Source: Kryptolebias marmoratus (Eukaryota > Chordata > Actinopteri > Cyprinodontiformes > Rivulidae). From it: DNA of 64,000 nucleotides. Under the pieces are notes generated by a model, which worked only from the letters and a program-made list of their open reading frames with translations, was not told the DNA's origin and made no database searches. The position numbers were made by a program, and so were the translations under genes. Shown here in pieces: positions 60,921-64,000 of the stretch (its first letter is position 1; each line of letters opens with the position of its first letter). The stretch lies in NCBI RefSeq assembly GCF_001649575.2, contig NC_051452.1:7986591-8050590 (forward strand), given 5' to 3'.

Positions 60921-62060
60921 CAACTGCGGTTTGCCTTGTACTCCCTTTGGAACGGTCCCTTTAGCAGCCAGCAATAATGAGATGAAATGGGAAGTTTTAC
61001 AGCTCCTGTGCAGTGGCACAAATCCCTCCAGAAGAGGAGAGACCTGTGCTTTTATTTTGACTAAACTGACATGACTTGTAGTCTAAAAATCCGATCCATT
61101 TCCATGCGCGATTACAAAGCTGTATTTCTGCAGCTTCAGGACAGCCGGATCAATAAATGTAAAAAATAAATCTGAAACAACGCATTTTTTTGACACAATT
61201 GTTCATCCCAAAAGATAAAAATATGACCTCCTCACACTCGTTCACCTTTGCCATCATTTTATACTCATTGCTTAGAATTTATTGATTCATGTAGATTTAA
61301 CCAAAGGAACCGATAAACGAAAGCAGATTTCTGTTACAGGTCACATGAGACAATCTTCTGCTGTAATCAGGACTTTTTAAATGCTGATTTGATCACTTTT
61401 AAGGTTGAGTTTAGTTTGGAGTGAACAGATGTGATTTTTGTGACCCTGACTGTAATGAAGTATAAAAATATTTAAACATTTATGCTGAATATTAATCGCT
61501 AAAAAATACAAAAACACTGCAAATGTCTTAATGAATATTTATTAAAGCCTGTTTTATTTACAGTTAGTAACACTGTTTATATTCACAATCAGAAAACTGA
61601 TTATTTTCTTTATTGGTCAATTTGCCGAGCAAAATATATTAAAACAAATTCTCGTCTGAAAGTAAATTATGAAATTTTTGTTTTTACTTGTAGAAAAAAT
61701 GGCAACTGACACGGTTTGAAAAATGAGAGATGAATAAAATGAAATGAAACTTTTTGAGAGGGGAATTTAGGTGTGAGTTAATGGTTCAATAAAAGGAAAG
61801 ATTACATCATGAAGCAGGTAATGGAAGTTAATTTCCAACGTCCTGAACATTACTGTTATTACCTATCTCTACTTTGAAAGATATGACGGTCTTTATATTT
61901 TCCACATTACTGCAGCTGAACTGGAAAAAAAAAAAAATTCTCCTTGGCGTGGACACATTCTCAATCCCAAGAACGCACAAGGAGACTGTCACGTTTCAAC
62001 ACTTAAAGCAGCTTTTATTTTCTGAAGCAACCAGGTGCAGATATTACACCCATCATCCTA
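60921..62060. other. non-coding stretch (intron of the proposed gene or intergenic)
   Basis: AT-rich, with a more balanced patch at 60930-61060 that is open on the minus strand but has a poor acceptor. An AATAAA on the minus strand at 62014-62019 could end a transcript using the exon at 62061-62176. Confidence 0.4.
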
Positions 62061-62176
62061 TCATGGCGTGATCTTCTGTCTCTGATGTGGCTCTGTCCTG
62101 ATGCAGTCCGAGAGACCCGTGGCCCGGGCTTTGGTGTGATCGTGAGCATACGTGGTAATTTCATCATGGGGACAAG
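62061..62176 (-). CDS. possible alternative terminal exon
   Basis: After an acceptor-like border (actttaatgcag) the frame continues from the upstream exon with CPHDEITTYAHDHTKARATG and ends in TGA after 37 residues. A poly-A signal AATAAA follows about 45 bases later (62014-62019). The intron to the upstream exon would be 101 bases. The segment is GC-rich and open in another frame too, so coding status is uncertain. If real it gives a shorter C-terminus than the exons at 60.2-60.5 kb. Confidence 0.33.
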
Positions 62177-62277
62177 CTGCATTAAAGTGCGGTGAGCTCG
62201 CAATCAAGCATTTCCGGGATGCGGATAAAAGGAACATCCTTTTTGATGAGTACTAAGTGTAGCTACATTATGATTAC

Positions 62278-62329
62278 CTGCAGAAAACTTGTACATTTGG
62301 GTCACGGATAATGTTGCATCGTAGTCGTC
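62278..62329 (-). CDS. putative internal coding exon (52 bases)
   Basis: The acceptor ccttcttcacacag has a good pyrimidine tract and the donor is tctgcag|gtaatc. The exon starts in phase 0 and ends in phase 1, encoding DDYDATLSVTQMYKFSA. It can splice in frame to 62061-62176, 60621-60674 or 60458-60528. The last choice gives the continuous reading QMYKFSAGPLLEKQ, which I find the most natural. Product not recognised. Confidence 0.45.
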
Positions 62330-62446
62330 CTGTGTGAAGAAGGCCTAATGATTTTCTAGGAGAATTACAAGTTCCTGGTGGGCTAAAGCCTTTTAGTTTT
62401 AATGAATCTAGGTGTAGGTTACGCCTCCTTTTGATTTTTATGTTAC

Positions 62447-62533
62447 GAGCTGTGTGTTAAAAATGCAGTGATATAATGTGGAGGGTTCTTCCATAGCTTG
62501 GTTCTGGTGGTTTAGCATCATGGGAGGCACAGT
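62447..62533 (-). CDS. possible upstream coding exon (87 bases)
   Basis: A strong acceptor-like tract (cctctgttcctgtatgtctgcag) precedes an 87-base segment open in phase 0 to a weak donor (cagctc|gtaaca). It encodes TVPPMMLNHQNQAMEEPSTL and continues YHCIFNTQL. Intron length to the next exon would be 117 bases. A second frame is also open for most of its length (CASHDAKPPEPSYGR), so both exon and frame are tentative. Confidence 0.28.
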
Positions 62534-62599
62534 CTGCAGACATACAGGAACAGAGGACCAGTGGGAAGCTTATGACATATTTGATGTGCACAGCTAAAC

Positions 62600-62770
62600 T
62601 TCTGAGAATAGATCACACAAAATATTCTGATATCACATGAGATTGCACTTAGTTATTTTCAAAGTTTGACCAAAATGGTTAGAACTGTCATTTCTCAACA
62701 AAAGATAATCTTAGTCTAAAAGAGCATGAAAGGCAGCAAGCGAAGTTCATCCCTTCATTCCTTCTTAACT
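62600..62770 (+). repeat. family A outer-region fragment, plus
   Basis: gaccaaaatggttagaactg, taatcttagtctaaaagagc and gcatgaaaggcagcaagcg match the outer end, then cattccttcttaactgat in place of the palindrome. The core is missing. Confidence 0.65.
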
Positions 62771-63444
62771 GATATTAATCTTTGTGAATTACATTGAGGT
62801 TTAGCAGACAGCACATTACTACAGGCTCGAGTGTTGCGTCAGTTGTGTAGAAATGTCCAAGCTTGTCTCTCGCAGGATTAAGAAAGAGTCTCTAAGATTC
62901 AGAGTGAGCCCATTCTGGATGTTTGGCCTCAGATTGATTACCCTAAATGTTTGCGACACTCGCTGTTTATCAGACAAACTGCAGCAAAAGTAGCTCAAGT
63001 GTTAAAGCAACAAATGGGTTCAGGAATGCGACCTTTTCTCTCGTGGATAAAAACCACCCCGTAATTTTTTTTTTTTTTCTTTTTGCAAAGAAATCCAACC
63101 CTGTCTGAACGAAAGGGGCTGTGACCTCTAATGTCACGCCAGTGTCAGTCCGCTGACCCCTGCTGTCCTCTCGCCACCCACTTGTCAGCCTCTACAGCTC
63201 CCAACCCAAAGGTCACGACCCTGTCCACCGTTTGAATTCATGTTTCCTTGTAGATTATTATCCAAAAGAAACGAGGTCCACACATATTACCCGTGTTTTA
63301 TCCATCACGCAAAGAATACTTAAAAGGATTCATCGTCTTCATTTAACTTCAAACAACAAGTTAAGTTAAAAAAGGATGTTGTACAGCTTTCTTTTTCTTC
63401 TAATGTCATGTTTTGTTTTTCTCACACGCCACTATGAAAAGCAA
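62771..63444. other. non-coding stretch
   Basis: A balanced segment at 63110-63240 contains three nuclear-receptor-like half sites (tgacct, tgacccc and aaggtcac). T run at 63066-63079. No firm exon. Confidence 0.4.
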
Positions 63445-63745
63445 GCGTTCATGAAATTGACTGTCTGTTAGCAAAACATCTTATGGAGGGATTTGATCAA
63501 CACGCTGAAAGTAGTCATTGGATGCACATGTACAACTAAATAACTTTACGAGTCAACCTGAGTAAGAAAGCCAACACAGTTATTCGACTGTAAAAATCGC
63601 AGAAATGTCTGTAATCTTTACAGATGTTGAGCTTAGCTCTGTTGTAGTATTAGCGACAGCTAAAGGTTCATGCAGCACCTTTGTTTAAACGTTTGGCATG
63701 CAAAATGCAGGTTTATGCATTCATTCAAGAAATGCTACTTTCATT
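63445..63745 (+). repeat. family A copy with palindromic end, plus
   Basis: K (ctgttagcaaaacatcttat), catgtacaactaaataactt, W remnant (gtaagaaagccaacacag), weak H (gttgtagtattagcgacagc), and the outer end tgcattcattcaagaaatgc. Confidence 0.75.
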
Positions 63746-64000
63746 TACAATATGTAGTGTTTAAACCTAACTATTAACTTAATATCAAGCAAATATGAAT
63801 CGGTTGCAAGGTGTGTTTTACTGTAAAGTTGTAAGAGTATTTTCTGTAGCTTGGGATGTTATGAATATGTCTACTTTGAAGTATTCTAGATATACTATAA
63901 AGTAATTAGAACCCTTTAAATTGGCTCAGTTCTAATACTCTGCTGCACCCATCTGTTACTTATGTTTCTTCTAAAACAAATCTAAGTAGACACGTCCTTT

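Noticed and set aside
62823..62868. Further possible upstream exon (46 bases, minus)
   Set aside because: Encodes DKLGHFYTTDATLEP with a fair acceptor, but the donor is weak and the segment is too short to separate from chance.
20900..63745. Regularly recurring family A modules as a CRISPR-like or regulatory array
   Set aside because: Units are diverged, hundreds of bases long and in both orientations; this fits eukaryotic interspersed repeats.
1..64000. tRNA, rRNA or known microRNA genes
   Set aside because: Scanned for B-box-like ggttcra words and a few familiar microRNA seeds; none had the required fold or context.
1..64000. Endogenous retrovirus or other viral sequence
   Set aside because: No LTR pair, primer binding site, or recognisable gag, pol or env-like frames were seen; the reverse transcriptase remnants fit non-LTR elements.

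Overview
This window reads as vertebrate nuclear DNA, most likely from a ray-finned (teleost) fish. It is AT-rich and almost free of long reading frames. It is rich in CA/TG, TA and homopolymer microsatellites. It carries decayed transposons typical of teleost genomes: Tc1-like elements, hAT-type MITEs, and fragments of L2/CR1-, Rex1-, RTE- and Rex6/Dong-like LINEs. Two runs of N (8235-8282 and 41603-42186) show a scaffolded assembly. No bacterial operons, CRISPR arrays, rRNA or tRNA genes, or recognisable viral genes were seen. The species cannot be fixed by eye.

Layout. From 1 to about 21 kb the sequence is mostly unannotatable non-coding DNA with a few repeats: a possible Penelope-like 3' tail at the left edge, a MITE end near 3.7 kb, two hAT-type MITEs with 8-bp target duplications (11.76 and 15.36 kb), and an RTE-like LINE fragment (12.9 kb). 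From 20 to 25 kb there is a microsatellite belt and a Tc1-like relic interrupted by the 3' end of an L2-like LINE. From 25 to 40 kb there is unique DNA, several copies of one dispersed repeat (called family A here), AGCTTTTAGCT-like simple repeats, and a second Tc1-like relic (38.5 kb). Around 41 to 45 kb there is a LINE C-terminus bounded by TA repeats and split by the large gap, then a third Tc1-like pseudogene. From 47.4 to 53.9 kb family A is very dense and occurs as dimers and trimers in both orientations.

The only part that looks like a host protein gene is on the minus strand near the right end. Short open segments at 60.16-60.53 kb and 62.28-62.53 kb have splice-like borders, compatible phases and introns of about 100 bp. 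They may be the 3' exons of one gene whose start lies outside the window. I do not recognise the product. Some GC-balanced segments rich in TAAT, octamer or E-box motifs could be conserved regulatory elements, but that needs alignment.

The most notable structure is family A. Monomers of roughly 245-300 bp share fixed modules and occur singly or as short tandem arrays. Full copies are bounded by the motif ATCRCCTGCTGCC in inverted orientation, with a short palindrome at one end. This suggests a non-autonomous mobile element with an internally amplified core. Nothing in the window qualifies as a demonstrated new system.
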